Source: Kistimonas asteriae (lineage in GTDB: Bacteria > Pseudomonadota > Gammaproteobacteria > Pseudomonadales > Endozoicomonadaceae). From it: DNA of 64,000 nt. The stretch covers positions 248,001-312,000 of the forward strand of contig NZ_JAEVHF010000003.1 of the NCBI RefSeq assembly GCF_018263925.1, given 5' to 3'. Both the position numbers and the translations under genes were made by a program. This document shows positions 47,739-59,434 of this stretch, one piece after another. The stretch's first letter is position 1. Every line of letters starts with the position of its first letter. The notes beneath the pieces are model-generated. The model saw nothing but the letters and a program-made list of their open reading frames with translations, had not been told where the DNA came from and ran no database searches.

Positions 47739-48543
47739 GGGACAGGCAGGGCATCTGCTGCCGAACCTCCGCCAGCCGGGCCATATCCAGTGTTGCCATG
47801 ATCACGCCCGGCTCATCGCCGGCTTCTGCCAATATTTCACCCCATGGGTCAATAATCATGGAATGACCCCAGGTTTCCCGGCCCTTGCCATGATGTCCAC
47901 ACTGGTTGGCGGCCAGAACAAAACACTGGTTCTCAATAGCCCGGGCTCGCAACAGCACTTCCCAGTGTGCTTCGCCTGTCACCCAGGTGAATGCGGCTGG
48001 CACCGTGAATATTTCTGTATCCTGCGCAGACAACGCACGATACAACTCAGGAAAGCGAAGGTCATAACAGACAGACAACCCTACCTTTCCCGCCGCGGTT
48101 TCCACATTCACTACCTGATCACCATGCCGATAGCTGTCGGATTCACGATAAGTGCCCTTACCGTCCGCAACCTCCACATCAAAAAGATGCATCTTGTTAT
48201 AACGGGCCTGCTGTTGACCTTCAGGGTCATAAACAAAACAGCTCGCAAAGTGTCGTTCATCAGGACGGGAATCTGTCCCCTGTGAGCTACAGGGCGTAGT
48301 ACCACCAATAATCCACAATCCCAACGTCTTCGCCTGACCAGAAAGAAACGCTTGAATGGTTGCGGAACGCCCTTCCTCCAACCCCAGTTGTTTCAGGTTT
48401 CCCTCCAGGCAGCTAAAACATTCCGGCAAAACGGCCAATACTGCACCACGAGCCGCTGCCTGTGAGAGCCAACGCTCAGCCTCTTTCAGGTTCGCGTCGA
48501 CATCAGGACCAGAATTCATCTGAATAACAGCAACGTTTGCCAT
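47716..48543 (-). CDS. Nitrilase-family carbon-nitrogen hydrolase (Nit-like amidase)
   Basis: Cytosolic C-N hydrolase of 275 residues. The Glu-Lys-Cys triad is visible: Glu in LPECF, Lys in RYNKMHLFD and Cys in SVCYDLRFPELYR. Close relatives include YafV/Nit2 (omega-amidase) and Nit1 (deaminated glutathione amidase); sequence alone here does not decide between them, though the tldD-nit-yhdP neighbourhood is conserved in pseudomonads. Start set at ATG 48543; another ATG two codons earlier is possible. Confidence 0.9.
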   Translation of the reverse strand: MANVAVIQMNSGPDVDANLKEAERWLSQAAARGAVLAVLPECFSCLEGNLKQLGLEEGRSATIQAFLSGQAKTLGLWIIGGTTPCSSQGTDSRPDERHFASCFVYDPEGQQQARYNKMHLFDVEVADGKGTYRESDSYRHGDQVVNVETAAGKVGLSVCYDLRFPELYRALSAQDTEIFTVPAAFTWVTGEAHWEVLLRARAIENQCFVLAANQCGHHGKGRETWGHSMIIDPWGEILAEAGDEPGVIMATLDMARLAEVRQQMPCLSHRRLCAK

Positions 48544-48557
48544 GACCACCCCGGCAA

Positions 48558-51500
48558 TCAGTCTTTCTTGACCTTGTTGGAAAACAGCTTGTCCAGTTTC
48601 ACATCAGGGTCCGCGAAAGGCCCCTTGATCTCATACCGGACACTGGCCAGCTGCTCAACCTTCTTGCCCCAGAGTTTATCGAACAGGTAAATGGCACCCG
48701 CAATCTGGGGCTGCCCCAGCAACAAGCTGACCAGCGGCAGGTTTTCCGTAACGGGCAACGTCACCACCAGCTCCAGGTTCAGGTTTTGCTTGAGCAGGTC
48801 AATCACGCCCCCCAGTTTGAAGTTCGACGACGGACCGGACACTTCTATCGGCTCGGCAAAGGTAATCAGTCCTTCATTGAAGTTCATCACCCCCTTGATC
48901 CGGTCAAACGTGACACCCGACTTGAACAGGTCTGAAAAATCGAGTTTCAAGCGGCGGGTGATAGAATCCAGGTTGAGAATACCGAAAATACGCAGCACAC
49001 CAGATGCAGCGTCCGAGGAAAGGAAACGCCCATCCTTAATATCAATCCCGACGCGACCTTTCAGATGCTTTGCCATAAAGGCGGCCGGTGAACCGGGCCA
49101 GGCCACATCGGCAGTAAACACCGCTTTACGCGTCGTAATGCGATCGGGATATCCCCAACTGGCCAGCACACGCTTCAAATCACCGGTCGAGATATGCCCC
49201 TTGTAATGGGTATCAGGTTTACCGTCTACCAGATTCCACGCCAGCGCCCCATGCAACGCCAGTCCGCCCAGGGCTCCATTGAGTTCCTGCAGAACAATAC
49301 CTGTATCGGTTTTCCGTGTCTGAAGACTGACTTTGCCAAACTCACGTTCTCCAATTCGCACATCCCGTATATCAATGTCCATGACCGGAATCGTCTTCGG
49401 ATTAACATCCGCCAGGGGATCTTTCTCTGCCTGCTCCGGCTTAGGTTCTTCCTCTTGGGCCAGCAGCGATTCTGGCAACACCAGTTTTTCCACATCAAGA
49501 ACCAGCGGGGCATCCTGATTCGGCACGGTCAGGGTGCCCTTTGCCATCGGCGACGTTAATCGGATATGGGTGCCACGCGGGTCGCTGAGGACACTGAAAC
49601 GGGTGTCATCCAGCACATAGTCATCCACTTTCAGCTGCTGAATGGAAAAATCACTGACGCTCAGCTCCAGTCCACCCACTGCCAATCCCTCAGCACCTGC
49701 ACCTTTGCCTTTAGCATCATCTTCGGTTGATGCCTGACTATAGTCCTGCCACCATTTTCGCCATGGTGATAAATCCAGTGTTTTCAGGCCACCCGCAACC
49801 TGAAGACCGGTTTCCGGCAAACGGGGTTTCCCCTTGCCAAAATAAACGACACCAGACTTTAATGTCTGTCCATCCAGCCGCAGGAGCGATGTAATCTCGC
49901 CACCCACCGTCGTACGCACCGTTACCGCCCCCTTGTCAGGCAGGGTGGCACTGACCTGGAGTTTCCGGGTCGCTTGCTCAGTCTTGCCCAACGGCGCAGG
50001 CAGAGGGATGGTGATACCTTTAAGGTCACTGGTCACATCCAGGGTAATCCCTCCTTTATCCGGTATCATCAGGTCAGCCCGATAGGTTGTCTGCCCTCGA
50101 AGCCAGGGGGATAAATCCTGCCCCAGCGACAACTGGATGGCAGCCACATTCGCAGTCCCTGACAGACCTAACCGCACAGTATCCGACTTCACATCCGTCT
50201 GAATATCCAGCTTCACCAGCTTGTCATACAACAATGCCTGTAAACCCTGGGTATAAAGCCCTTTTTCAGTGGTGTAATGGAATTGCCCGGCTACATTCTT
50301 GAGGGAGACCTCCGGGCTCTGCAGTGAGAAGCTGCCATTATCGGTTGTGACGGCAACATTAATCTTGTCTTCCAAACCGGCTTTCAACGGGATACCCAGA
50401 TTGAGATGGATATCCAGATCACCACCCAGCGTCCAGTTGTCCGCGGCATGATGGATAGCATCCGCAATAGGCGTCTCGCGCAACAGCTTGAGGCCATCCT
50501 TGCCGGTTGACACCAGGCCAGCTTCCAGGTTCAGTACCAGCGGATCTGCGGTCTCCAGATCCGGCACCGATGCCTTCAGGCTCACTACCCGACTGTCATA
50601 AAGACGGGCTCGACGGGCCGACACGTTGACGGCATCCTGATCAACCAGCACCAGTCCATTAATATCCTTGAGTTCCGGCCAGTCCGGGCTGTACATCAAC
50701 TCGCCGTTTTCAATATTGAAGTAGAGCCCCCATGTCACATCATTGGGCGCATCCGTCACATCGAGCGGTCCATTCCAGATGAAGGCGCCATCCGTTATTG
50801 CAGCGCCGTGAATACCGGTTTTCAGCCAGCGCACCAGCTCCTCATCCATACCGATCTTGACCGGCAGGTATTTCTCCGCATAACGGGCATCGCCGTTGGA
50901 GATACCGACTTCCAGCCCCATAGTGACCGGCTCACCATCCAACGGCACATCCAAACGGAATCGAGCGTCAAGATCACCCTCTTTGGCAACAAAGTGCATG
51001 TGATCCGTTCTCAGGCGATACACGTCGTCTGTCAGCCGCCAATACAACTGCCCGGTTACCTGCTCATAGGTCCAGTCCTCATCAAAGACATTATCAAGAC
51101 CCAGCACAAAATCCTTGCTATCGAGGTCCAGCATGCCTTCCCAGGCTGTCATGCGGAGCTTGCCTGAAATATGTTCGCCGGAGGGGGCTCCCTCCCAGGA
51201 GTCCACCGCGACCTCATCCAGTACCGCCGCGAGGTCAAAATCGAATTTTTCACGCTCCGGATAAAACCGCAGCACCACCTGCTCCAACTCACCACGGGGG
51301 TTCAGCACCCGCAGGAGTTTGTCCGCAATACCTGGCAGGGCCACAGTATCCAACATCTGTTTCAGCGGCTGGAGGGAAATCGTGTCGGTCGCCACCGTCA
51401 GCTGTGACTCAGGCTCGTGACGAGAAGAAAAATAGAACTGACTGCGCGGATAGGGAATACCCCCAAAGATAAACTGCCAGTCCTGCAACCATGCCTGCCA

Positions 51501-52442
51501 GTCCTGCTGATCCCCCTTGGCAAACAGCCGGGTACTGAAATCCGTCAGTGGCGGCAACGTACGCTTCTGCCAGTCCAGGTCCAGCATGGGTGCTTTCAGA
51601 TCACTACTGACCTGCCACTGCCCTTTATTCCATTCAGCCTGAACCTCCGCTGCCACACGAAGCTGATTCAGCTTAATACCAAGATGCTGCTGAACAATGC
51701 CTTCAAACAGGGGCAGCCAGGGTTTGATATTGATCTGTTCCGCTTTCAGGTGTCCGGACAACCGGATATCCGGCCAACGCAAAAGCGGTCCTTCTGCCGC
51801 CAGGTTCAGCGACAATAGATCTCCACCCGCGGTCACCAGGCGTCCGGACAGGTGGCGATTGGCTTTCGCCCCCCCGACGCGGAGGTGCTCCACCATCAGT
51901 CCGGCCTGACTGCCCTCGTTATTGCTGACCTGTAGAGAGACCTTTCGGAAATTGATGCTTTCCTGATTACTCAGAACATCGGTCAGTTCCTTAAGGTCAC
52001 GCTCCCTGACCACGGTCTGCTGGTTCGCTGCGGCATTTTGTACCGGAAACCCTGCCACACCCCACTGCCCGTCGTTGAACGTCAACTTGATCTGGGCGCC
52101 ATCCACCGTGATGCTGTCAAAGACCGGTGATAACGAACGGATACTGGCGAGGGTATCCAGCTGCAGAATGGCGGTATCTATCTCTACCGCCGTCTTGCCC
52201 GGCTGATCCTGCTGGTAAACACGAATACCGGTCACCGCAATGGCGGGATTGTAGTTGTAGATACGTCCCTTGATAGACGTCAGAGTGACCTTGGTTTTAA
52301 ACGTATTTCCAAGAAAGACCTGCAATTCATCCCTGAAATTGTCCATCCAGGGCATCAGCAGACGCACGACACTGACAGTCAGTGCCGTGGAGATGATGAC
52401 TGCGGCAAATGCCAGCCATGTTGCCTTTGCCAGTCTCTTCAT
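48558..52442 (-). CDS. yhdP: AsmA-like lipid transport protein YhdP
   Basis: Very large envelope protein (1294 residues) with one N-terminal membrane helix (about 10-30) and a long periplasmic beta-rich body with DUF3971 and AsmA-like C-terminal regions. YhdP, together with TamB and YdbH, moves phospholipids to the outer membrane in E. coli. Recognised from the IDTAILQLDTLASIRSLSPVFDSITVDGAQI start region and the C-terminal GDLKRVLASWGYP and VFDRIKGVMNFNEGLITF-type segments. It follows rng by 18 bases. Confidence 0.92.
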   Translation of the reverse strand: MKRLAKATWLAFAAVIISTALTVSVVRLLMPWMDNFRDELQVFLGNTFKTKVTLTSIKGRIYNYNPAIAVTGIRVYQQDQPGKTAVEIDTAILQLDTLASIRSLSPVFDSITVDGAQIKLTFNDGQWGVAGFPVQNAAANQQTVVRERDLKELTDVLSNQESINFRKVSLQVSNNEGSQAGLMVEHLRVGGAKANRHLSGRLVTAGGDLLSLNLAAEGPLLRWPDIRLSGHLKAEQINIKPWLPLFEGIVQQHLGIKLNQLRVAAEVQAEWNKGQWQVSSDLKAPMLDLDWQKRTLPPLTDFSTRLFAKGDQQDWQAWLQDWQFIFGGIPYPRSQFYFSSRHEPESQLTVATDTISLQPLKQMLDTVALPGIADKLLRVLNPRGELEQVVLRFYPEREKFDFDLAAVLDEVAVDSWEGAPSGEHISGKLRMTAWEGMLDLDSKDFVLGLDNVFDEDWTYEQVTGQLYWRLTDDVYRLRTDHMHFVAKEGDLDARFRLDVPLDGEPVTMGLEVGISNGDARYAEKYLPVKIGMDEELVRWLKTGIHGAAITDGAFIWNGPLDVTDAPNDVTWGLYFNIENGELMYSPDWPELKDINGLVLVDQDAVNVSARRARLYDSRVVSLKASVPDLETADPLVLNLEAGLVSTGKDGLKLLRETPIADAIHHAADNWTLGGDLDIHLNLGIPLKAGLEDKINVAVTTDNGSFSLQSPEVSLKNVAGQFHYTTEKGLYTQGLQALLYDKLVKLDIQTDVKSDTVRLGLSGTANVAAIQLSLGQDLSPWLRGQTTYRADLMIPDKGGITLDVTSDLKGITIPLPAPLGKTEQATRKLQVSATLPDKGAVTVRTTVGGEITSLLRLDGQTLKSGVVYFGKGKPRLPETGLQVAGGLKTLDLSPWRKWWQDYSQASTEDDAKGKGAGAEGLAVGGLELSVSDFSIQQLKVDDYVLDDTRFSVLSDPRGTHIRLTSPMAKGTLTVPNQDAPLVLDVEKLVLPESLLAQEEEPKPEQAEKDPLADVNPKTIPVMDIDIRDVRIGEREFGKVSLQTRKTDTGIVLQELNGALGGLALHGALAWNLVDGKPDTHYKGHISTGDLKRVLASWGYPDRITTRKAVFTADVAWPGSPAAFMAKHLKGRVGIDIKDGRFLSSDAASGVLRIFGILNLDSITRRLKLDFSDLFKSGVTFDRIKGVMNFNEGLITFAEPIEVSGPSSNFKLGGVIDLLKQNLNLELVVTLPVTENLPLVSLLLGQPQIAGAIYLFDKLWGKKVEQLASVRYEIKGPFADPDVKLDKLFSNKVKKD

Positions 52443-52460
52443 GGATTCCGCCGATCACCC

Positions 52461-53930
52461 TCAAACCAGTACGACATCAAATTGCTCCTGCGAATAGCGG
52501 GGTTCCACCTGGAAACGGATGGTCTTGTCCAGGAACGCTTCCAGCTCTGCCACATTGTCCGACTCTTCATCCAGCAGCTGGTCCACCACGGCTTCAGAGG
52601 CCAACACCAGGTAGGTGTCGTTCTCATAGGCCCGGGCTTCGCGCATGATTTCCCGGAAAATTTCGTAGCAGACGGTTTCAGCAGTTTTCAACGTGCCGCG
52701 CCCATTACAGGTCGGGCAGGCCTCACAGAGCGTGTTTTCCAGGGATTCCCGGGTACGCTTGCGGGTCATTTCCACCAGGCCAAGCTCTGATACGCCGGTA
52801 ATATTGGTCTTGGCGTGATCCCGCTCCAGGTTTTTCTCCAGGGTGCGCAGGACCTGGCGCTGGTGCTCAACATCTTCCATGTCAATGAAATCAATGATGA
52901 TGATACCGCCCAGGTTACGCAGCCGAAGCTGCCGGGCAATGGTCGTGGCCGCTTCCAGGTTGGTCTTGAAAATGGTTTCTTCGAGATTGCGATGCCCAAC
53001 GAAACCACCGGTATTCACATCAATGGTGCTCATGGCTTCGGTCTGGTCAACGATCAGATAGCCGCCGGATTTCAGCTCCACCCGCCGACTGAGCGCCCGG
53101 TTGATTTCATCTTCCACACTAAACAGGTCAAACAGCGGTCGCTCACCGGTGTAATACTCCACCCGGCCATCCAGGTGTGGCACCAGCTTCCGGACAAACT
53201 TGCAGACTTTGTTGAACGTATCGAGCGAATCAATCCGGATTTTTTCAATGTCCGGCTCGACCAGGTCACGCATGGTGCGCAGATGCAGCGGCAGGTCTTC
53301 GTAAACGCAGTCCGGTGCCGTGGATTCCCGAATCTGCTCCTCGACCGTTGTCCACAGGCGATGCAGGAACAGGATATCCGCCAGCAGCTCCTGCTCACCG
53401 ATACCTTCTGCTGCCGTGCGCAGGATAAAGCCGCCTTTATCATTCAGGCTTTCCTGCTCCAACAGCCGTTCCACGGTCTCCTTAAGGCGCTCACGCTCCT
53501 GGGGATCTTCTATACGCAGGGAGATACCGACATGGTTGTTATGGGGCATCAGCACAAGATAACGTGCAGGGATGGAGATATGAGTGGTGAGCCTGGCGCC
53601 CTTGGTGCCAAGCGGATCCTTCGTGACCTGCACCACCATGGACTGCCCTTCACGCACCAGCTCGACAATGCCCGGCTCCCCCGCACCTTCCGGACGGCTG
53701 TTGCGATCAAAGATTTCACTGGCGTGAATAAAGGCCGCTTTTTCCAGACCAATATCGACAAACGCCGCCTGCATGCCCGGCAGCACACGGACCACCTTGC
53801 CCTTGTAGATATTGCCGACAATGCCGCGGTTACGGCTACGCTCCACATAGACTTCCTGCAGAACGCCGTTTTCAACCAGCGCCACACGGGATTCCATGGG
53901 CGTGATATTCATGAGAATCTCTTCGCTCAT
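52461..53930 (-). CDS. rng: Ribonuclease G
   Basis: Endoribonuclease of the RNase E/G family; matures the 5' end of 16S rRNA and takes part in mRNA decay. It has 489 residues with an S1 domain inserted near the N-terminus (RNRGIVGNIYKGKVVRVLPGMQAAFVDIGLEKAAFIHASEI), the DNase-like site with Asp in MSTIDVNTGGFVG and in IIIDFIDMED, and the zinc-link CPTCNGRG. No long C-terminal scaffold, hence RNase G and not E. Conserved maf-rng-yhdP order. Confidence 0.96.
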   Translation of the reverse strand: MSEEILMNITPMESRVALVENGVLQEVYVERSRNRGIVGNIYKGKVVRVLPGMQAAFVDIGLEKAAFIHASEIFDRNSRPEGAGEPGIVELVREGQSMVVQVTKDPLGTKGARLTTHISIPARYLVLMPHNNHVGISLRIEDPQERERLKETVERLLEQESLNDKGGFILRTAAEGIGEQELLADILFLHRLWTTVEEQIRESTAPDCVYEDLPLHLRTMRDLVEPDIEKIRIDSLDTFNKVCKFVRKLVPHLDGRVEYYTGERPLFDLFSVEDEINRALSRRVELKSGGYLIVDQTEAMSTIDVNTGGFVGHRNLEETIFKTNLEAATTIARQLRLRNLGGIIIIDFIDMEDVEHQRQVLRTLEKNLERDHAKTNITGVSELGLVEMTRKRTRESLENTLCEACPTCNGRGTLKTAETVCYEIFREIMREARAYENDTYLVLASEAVVDQLLDEESDNVAELEAFLDKTIRFQVEPRYSQEQFDVVLV

Positions 53931-54101
53931 CCCTTTACATCCCCCAAACTTCTCGGATTCCAGGCATATTGACGAAGCCTGCCAGTACCGGGGTATGCGT
54001 TATTATCGCTGAACATGGCAAGACAGGCTCACTTATTCTTGGTTAAACCCGGTGGATTTCCCGATGACGGGCAATACCCACACAGCTGATCAGTTCATTC
54101 A

Positions 54102-54695
54102 TTATTGCCAGTACGGCACGCCGACACAATCCAGCAGGTCAACGGTTTCAGCAATTGGCAGGCCAACGACCCCGGAATAGCTCCCCTGAAGCTCCCGTAC
54201 AAAGACGCCGCCCAACCCCTGAATGCCATACGCGCCGGCCTTATCCTGGGGTTCACCGGTCTCCCAGTAACGGGCGATCTGCGCCTCAGATAATGGACTG
54301 AACAAAACCCGGGTGACACTGAGACGACTCTCCAGGCGTTCACCATCCGCAATTGCAACGGCAGACATGACCTGATGCTCGCGCCCTCCCAGCGCCGTCA
54401 GCATGGCCAAAGCCTCTTCACGGTCAGCCGGCTTACCCAGGATTTTGACGTCAACCACTACAGACGTATCGGCAGCCAGAACCGGCCGCTGTACTAACTG
54501 GCCTTGCACCATTGCCGCCAGTCCGGCCCGGGCTTTTTCGGAAGCCATCCGGGTAACATAGGTTTCCGGTGCTTCACCCGCTTTCGGTGTTTCATCAATA
54601 TCGCCCGCCACCAGATCATAGAGAACCCCTATCTGGTCCAGTATCTCCCGTCGCCGGGGGGAGCGGGAGGCGAGGTACAGCGATACAGCACTCAT
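54102..54695 (-). CDS. maf: Maf-like nucleotide pyrophosphatase (YhdE type)
   Basis: House-cleaning dTTP/UTP pyrophosphatase that removes modified pyrimidine nucleotides. Signature ASRSPRRREILDQIG at the N-terminus, the AADTSVVVDVKILGKPADREEA stretch and KAGAYGIQGLGG are all present. The 197-residue length is typical. Its place between mreD and rng marks the YhdE branch. Confidence 0.93.
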   Translation of the reverse strand: MSAVSLYLASRSPRRREILDQIGVLYDLVAGDIDETPKAGEAPETYVTRMASEKARAGLAAMVQGQLVQRPVLAADTSVVVDVKILGKPADREEALAMLTALGGREHQVMSAVAIADGERLESRLSVTRVLFSPLSEAQIARYWETGEPQDKAGAYGIQGLGGVFVRELQGSYSGVVGLPIAETVDLLDCVGVPYWQ

Positions 54696-54733
54696 GGTGA
54701 AACCACCTTATTGTTCAGACCAATGCCGGTGGG

Positions 54734-55219
54734 TCAGACAATCCCGAACCGGCGTCGCAGACTATGCAGAAGCAAGGATAACCAGGGCCATAAAAGAGCA
54801 CTGGTCACAGCGGGTAATACATAAATCAGGGATGGCTGGATATGGCCAATGGCGCTGTTTATCCAGAGGCAAGTCAACTGGTAGAGCCCGATGATCATCA
54901 GCACCATGAAGGTCTGTTGCCAGAGAGGATACAGCCGCAGTCGACGGTATGATTTGTGGGTGGCCATGGCGAGGATCAGCATGGCAATGGCGTTCTGGCC
55001 CAGCACAACGCCCAGCATGACATCCATCAGCAGGCCAATACACCAGGCAAAGAACACCCCGTAATTCTGTGGCAACACCAGCAGCCAGAACATCACGGCC
55101 ATGGCCATCCATGCCGGACGGGCCAGTGCCAGCCAGGGCGGCAGGGGAATAATACTGAGAACCGCTGCCAGCAGCAGCGTCAGCCAGACCAGCCAGTGAT
55201 GCCCGGTTCTATACATCAC
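54734..55219 (-). CDS. mreD: Rod-shape protein MreD
   Basis: Inner-membrane protein (161 residues, about five spans) of the elongasome, linking MreB and MreC to the cell-wall synthases. The hydrophobic profile and the LPQNYGVFFAWCIGLLMDVMLGVVLGQNAI segment are typical of gammaproteobacterial MreD. Its start overlaps the mreC stop by four bases. Confidence 0.92.
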   Translation of the reverse strand: MMYRTGHHWLVWLTLLLAAVLSIIPLPPWLALARPAWMAMAVMFWLLVLPQNYGVFFAWCIGLLMDVMLGVVLGQNAIAMLILAMATHKSYRRLRLYPLWQQTFMVLMIIGLYQLTCLWINSAIGHIQPSLIYVLPAVTSALLWPWLSLLLHSLRRRFGIV

Positions 55220-56085
55220 CCTTCTCCTTCCGGCTTGTCAGCCTGCTGTTGTCGGGCTGCTTCTGCCGCCTCCGTGAAGACCAGCATGACCAGACGCCCC
55301 TCATTCAACTGGGCGGCCGGCTTGGCAACGATCCGTGCAAACGGACGCCCCGTATCACGGGCCACCTCAGTCACGACCGCCACCGGATAACCAAAGGGAT
55401 ATCGCTGCCCCAGGCCTGAACTCACCAGCAGGTCACCTTCCTGGATATCCGCCGTATCCGGTACATGCAGTAATTCCAGGTCATCCCCGCTTTCTGTACC
55501 GACGGCGATAGCACGGTAACCATTACGATTGACCTGCACCGGCACCCGGTTGTTACTGTCAGTAATCAGTAGAACACGACTGGTAAACGGCGTCACTGAG
55601 ATCACCTGCCCCATGACGCCATGGGCATCCAGCAGGGGCAGCCCCACATAGACATTGTCCGCAGAACCTTTATTGATGATGATCTGCTTGACCTGCGGGT
55701 CTGGGTCTATCCCAATAAGCTCCGCCACCGTCACCCGCTCTTCGACCACCTGGGAGGAATTCAGTAACTCCCTGAGCCGGACATTCTGGGCAGTCAGCGC
55801 AGCATATTTCTGCAGTTTCTGTTCAAGGATCAGGTTACGGGCATTGAGGCGGGCGTTATCCTCAATCAGACCGGTATGGGAGGAAACAGCATCACTGGCA
55901 AGGGAAAAAAGGCGGGCAGGCGTATCAGCCAGCCACTGGATCGGCGTCACAACAACCCCGAGGTAGGACCGGGCCTGCTTCAGGTAATCAAAACGATGGT
56001 CAACAAACATTAATACCAGGGACACGAGCATCAGCAGTGTAAATCGCGCCCAGATTGACTGACCTTTACGAAAGATAGGGTTAAT
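55216..56085 (-). CDS. mreC: Rod-shape protein MreC, apparently starting at ATT
   Basis: Bitopic protein of the elongasome with a periplasmic coiled coil (about 75-125) and beta domains; it switches on PBP2/RodA. The first ATG (56031) cuts into the membrane helix. In frame 54 bases earlier is an ATT at 56085, with AGGAG six bases upstream. From that ATT the protein reads (M)NPIFRKGQSIWARF, which aligns with E. coli MreC MKPIFSRGPSLQIRL. The ATT start gives 289 residues and a complete membrane helix. No ATG, GTG or TTG lies between. Confidence 0.85.
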   Translation of the reverse strand: MNPIFRKGQSIWARFTLLMLVSLVLMFVDHRFDYLKQARSYLGVVVTPIQWLADTPARLFSLASDAVSSHTGLIEDNARLNARNLILEQKLQKYAALTAQNVRLRELLNSSQVVEERVTVAELIGIDPDPQVKQIIINKGSADNVYVGLPLLDAHGVMGQVISVTPFTSRVLLITDSNNRVPVQVNRNGYRAIAVGTESGDDLELLHVPDTADIQEGDLLVSSGLGQRYPFGYPVAVVTEVARDTGRPFARIVAKPAAQLNEGRLVMLVFTEAAEAARQQQADKPEGEG

Positions 56086-56246
56086 GGAAAACTCCTGACC
56101 CGTCGAGTCTTCTAGATAAATACCAAAGGACTGAATACACGACGAAACACGAACGTTGGGTGTTCACCGGACGTCATCCGTCCTTCCCTGAACCACGACA
56201 GCCGGACATCAAGCCCGGCTGCCAGGATCAACTATAACGCACGGAA

Positions 56247-57577
<1,331 letters not shown>

Positions 57578-57865
57578 ATGGCGATTGACCGCTCCACGAT
57601 ATCCAGTGTGGCGCATCTGGCTCGTCTGTCCATCAGCGAGACAGAGGCCCAGAAGACCACGGACAATATCGTGAACATCCTTGAACTGATCAACCGAATG
57701 CAGGCAGTGGATACCGACGGCGTCGAGCCCATGGCCCACCCGCTGGATGCGATCCAGCGCCTGCGCCCGGACGTGGTGACAGAAACCAACCAGCGTGAAC
57801 ACCTGCAGGAAAACGCCCCGGCGACGGAAGACGGCCTGTTCCTGGTTCCCCGGGTCATTGAATAA
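57578..57865 (+). CDS. gatC: Glu/Asp-tRNA amidotransferase subunit C
   Basis: Small stabilising subunit (95 residues) of GatCAB, which converts Glu-tRNA(Gln) and/or Asp-tRNA(Asn) to the amidated forms. Family markers: VAHLARLSISETEAQKTTDNIVNILELINRMQAVDTDGVEPMAHPLD and the ENAPATEDGLFLVPRVIE tail. The frame opens at ATG 57569, only one base after GGAG; ATG 57578, ten bases after it, is the better start. Confidence 0.95.
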   Translation: MAIDRSTISSVAHLARLSISETEAQKTTDNIVNILELINRMQAVDTDGVEPMAHPLDAIQRLRPDVVTETNQREHLQENAPATEDGLFLVPRVIE

Positions 57866-57927
57866 AGCGCCGACAGCAACCTGAACTTCCTGCTCCGGCA
57901 TAACCTGTATTCACCTGAAACCAAGAC

Positions 57928-59379
57928 ATGCATAACAAGACATTAGCCGAACAGTCCCGCGCCCTGGCCGCCGGGGACATCACCAGCGAAGAGCTGACCC
58001 GCGCCTACCTGGACCGGATCCGCGACCTGGACGCCACCTACAACAGCTACATCACCGTCACCGAAGAACTGGCCATGAATCAGGCCCGTAACGCGGACAC
58101 GCTGCGCGCCGAAGGCAAGGCGACACCGCTGACCGGTATTCCGCTGGCGCAGAAAGACATCTTCTGCACCGAAGGCGTGAAAACCAGCTGTGGTTCCAAG
58201 ATGCTGGACAACTTCATCGCGCCTTACGAATCCACCGTCACCCAGAATTTCAAGGATGCCGGTGCCGTCATGTTGGGCAAGACCAACATGGACGAGTTCG
58301 CCATGGGTTCTTCCAACGAAAGCAGCTACTACGGCATCGTGCGCAACCCCTGGAACACCGAGATGATTCCCGGCGGTTCCTCTGGCGGTGCGGCAGCGTG
58401 TATCGCGGCACGTCTGGCAGCGGGCGCGACCGGTACCGATACCGGCGGTTCCATCCGTCAGCCAGCCTCCATGTGTGGCATCACCGGCATCAAGCCTACT
58501 TATGGCCGTGTTTCCCGCTGGGGCATGATCGCCTTCGCTTCCAGCCTGGACCAGGCCGGCCCCATGACCCGCACCGCGGAAGACGCCGCGATGATGCTGA
58601 ACGTCATGGCCGGTTACGATCCGAAGGATTCCACCTGCGTCAACCGCGAAGTGCCGGACTACACCGCCGACCTGACCAAGCCGCTGGACGGCCTGCGCAT
58701 CGGTCTGCCGAAAGAGTATTTTGCCGCCGGTCTCGACAGCCGCGTCGAAGCCATCATTCGTGATGCCGTGCGTGAATACGAAAAGCTGGGCGCTACCGTC
58801 AAAGAAGTCAGCCTGCCCAGTTCCGACCTGGCGGTTGCGGCGTATTACGTTATCGCTCCGGCGGAAGCGTCTTCCAACCTGTCCCGTTTCGACGGCGTAC
58901 GCTTCGGCTACCGCTGCGAAGACCCGCAGGACCTGGAAGACCTCTACAAGCGCAGCCGCAGCGAAGGCTTCGGTGGCGAAGTGAAGCGCCGTATCCTGGT
59001 GGGTACTTACGCGCTGTCTGCCGGCTACTACGACGCCTACTACCTGAAGGCTCAGAAGATCCGCCGCCTGATCAAGGACGACTTCACCCGCGCCTTCCAG
59101 GATGTGGACGTGATCATGGGCCCGACCGCCCCGGCGCCGGCCTTCCCCATCGGCGACAAGACCGACGACCCGGTCGCCATGTACCTGTCGGACATCTACA
59201 CCATCGCCACCAACCTGGCGGGTCTGCCCGGCATGACCCTTCCGGCGGGTTTTGTGGACGGACTGCCCGTGGGCCTGCAGCTGACCGGCAACTACTTTGA
59301 TGAAAGCCGCCTGCTGAACATCGCGCACCGGTTCCAGATGGCTACCGACTGGCACGCCCAGACACCGGCCGGCCTGTAA
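57928..59379 (+). CDS. gatA: Glu/Asp-tRNA amidotransferase subunit A
   Basis: Glutamine amidase subunit of GatCAB (483 residues). The Ser-cisSer-Lys site is visible: Lys in [12 protein letters not shown], and the glycine/serine stretch [12 protein letters not shown] with [14 protein letters not shown]. Visibly GC-rich and codon-biased toward highly used codons, unlike the T6SS cargo genes. Follows gatC by 62 bases. Confidence 0.97.
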   Translation: MHNKTLAEQSRALAAGDITSEELTRAYLDRIRDLDATYNSYITVTEELAMNQARNADTLRAEGKATPLTGIPLAQKDIFCTEGVKTSCGSKMLDNFIAPYESTVTQNFKDAGAVMLGKTNMDEFAMGSSNESSYYGIVRNPWNTEMIPGGSSGGAAACIAARLAAGATGTDTGGSIRQPASMCGITGIKPTYGRVSRWGMIAFASSLDQAGPMTRTAEDAAMMLNVMAGYDPKDSTCVNREVPDYTADLTKPLDGLRIGLPKEYFAAGLDSRVEAIIRDAVREYEKLGATVKEVSLPSSDLAVAAYYVIAPAEASSNLSRFDGVRFGYRCEDPQDLEDLYKRSRSEGFGGEVKRRILVGTYALSAGYYDAYYLKAQKIRRLIKDDFTRAFQDVDVIMGPTAPAPAFPIGDKTDDPVAMYLSDIYTIATNLAGLPGMTLPAGFVDGLPVGLQLTGNYFDESRLLNIAHRFQMATDWHAQTPAGL

Positions 59380-59434
59380 CAGATTGATTTTGACCGCCTG
59401 CCGACCCCGGCAGGACTGAAAAGAGGTTTACAAC

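Noticed and set aside
57943..59355. 470-codon frame antisense to gatA
   Set aside because: The sense strand encodes full-length GatA. The antisense frame is open because of GC-rich codon bias, and its translation is Gly/Val/Gln/Arg-rich without domain motifs.
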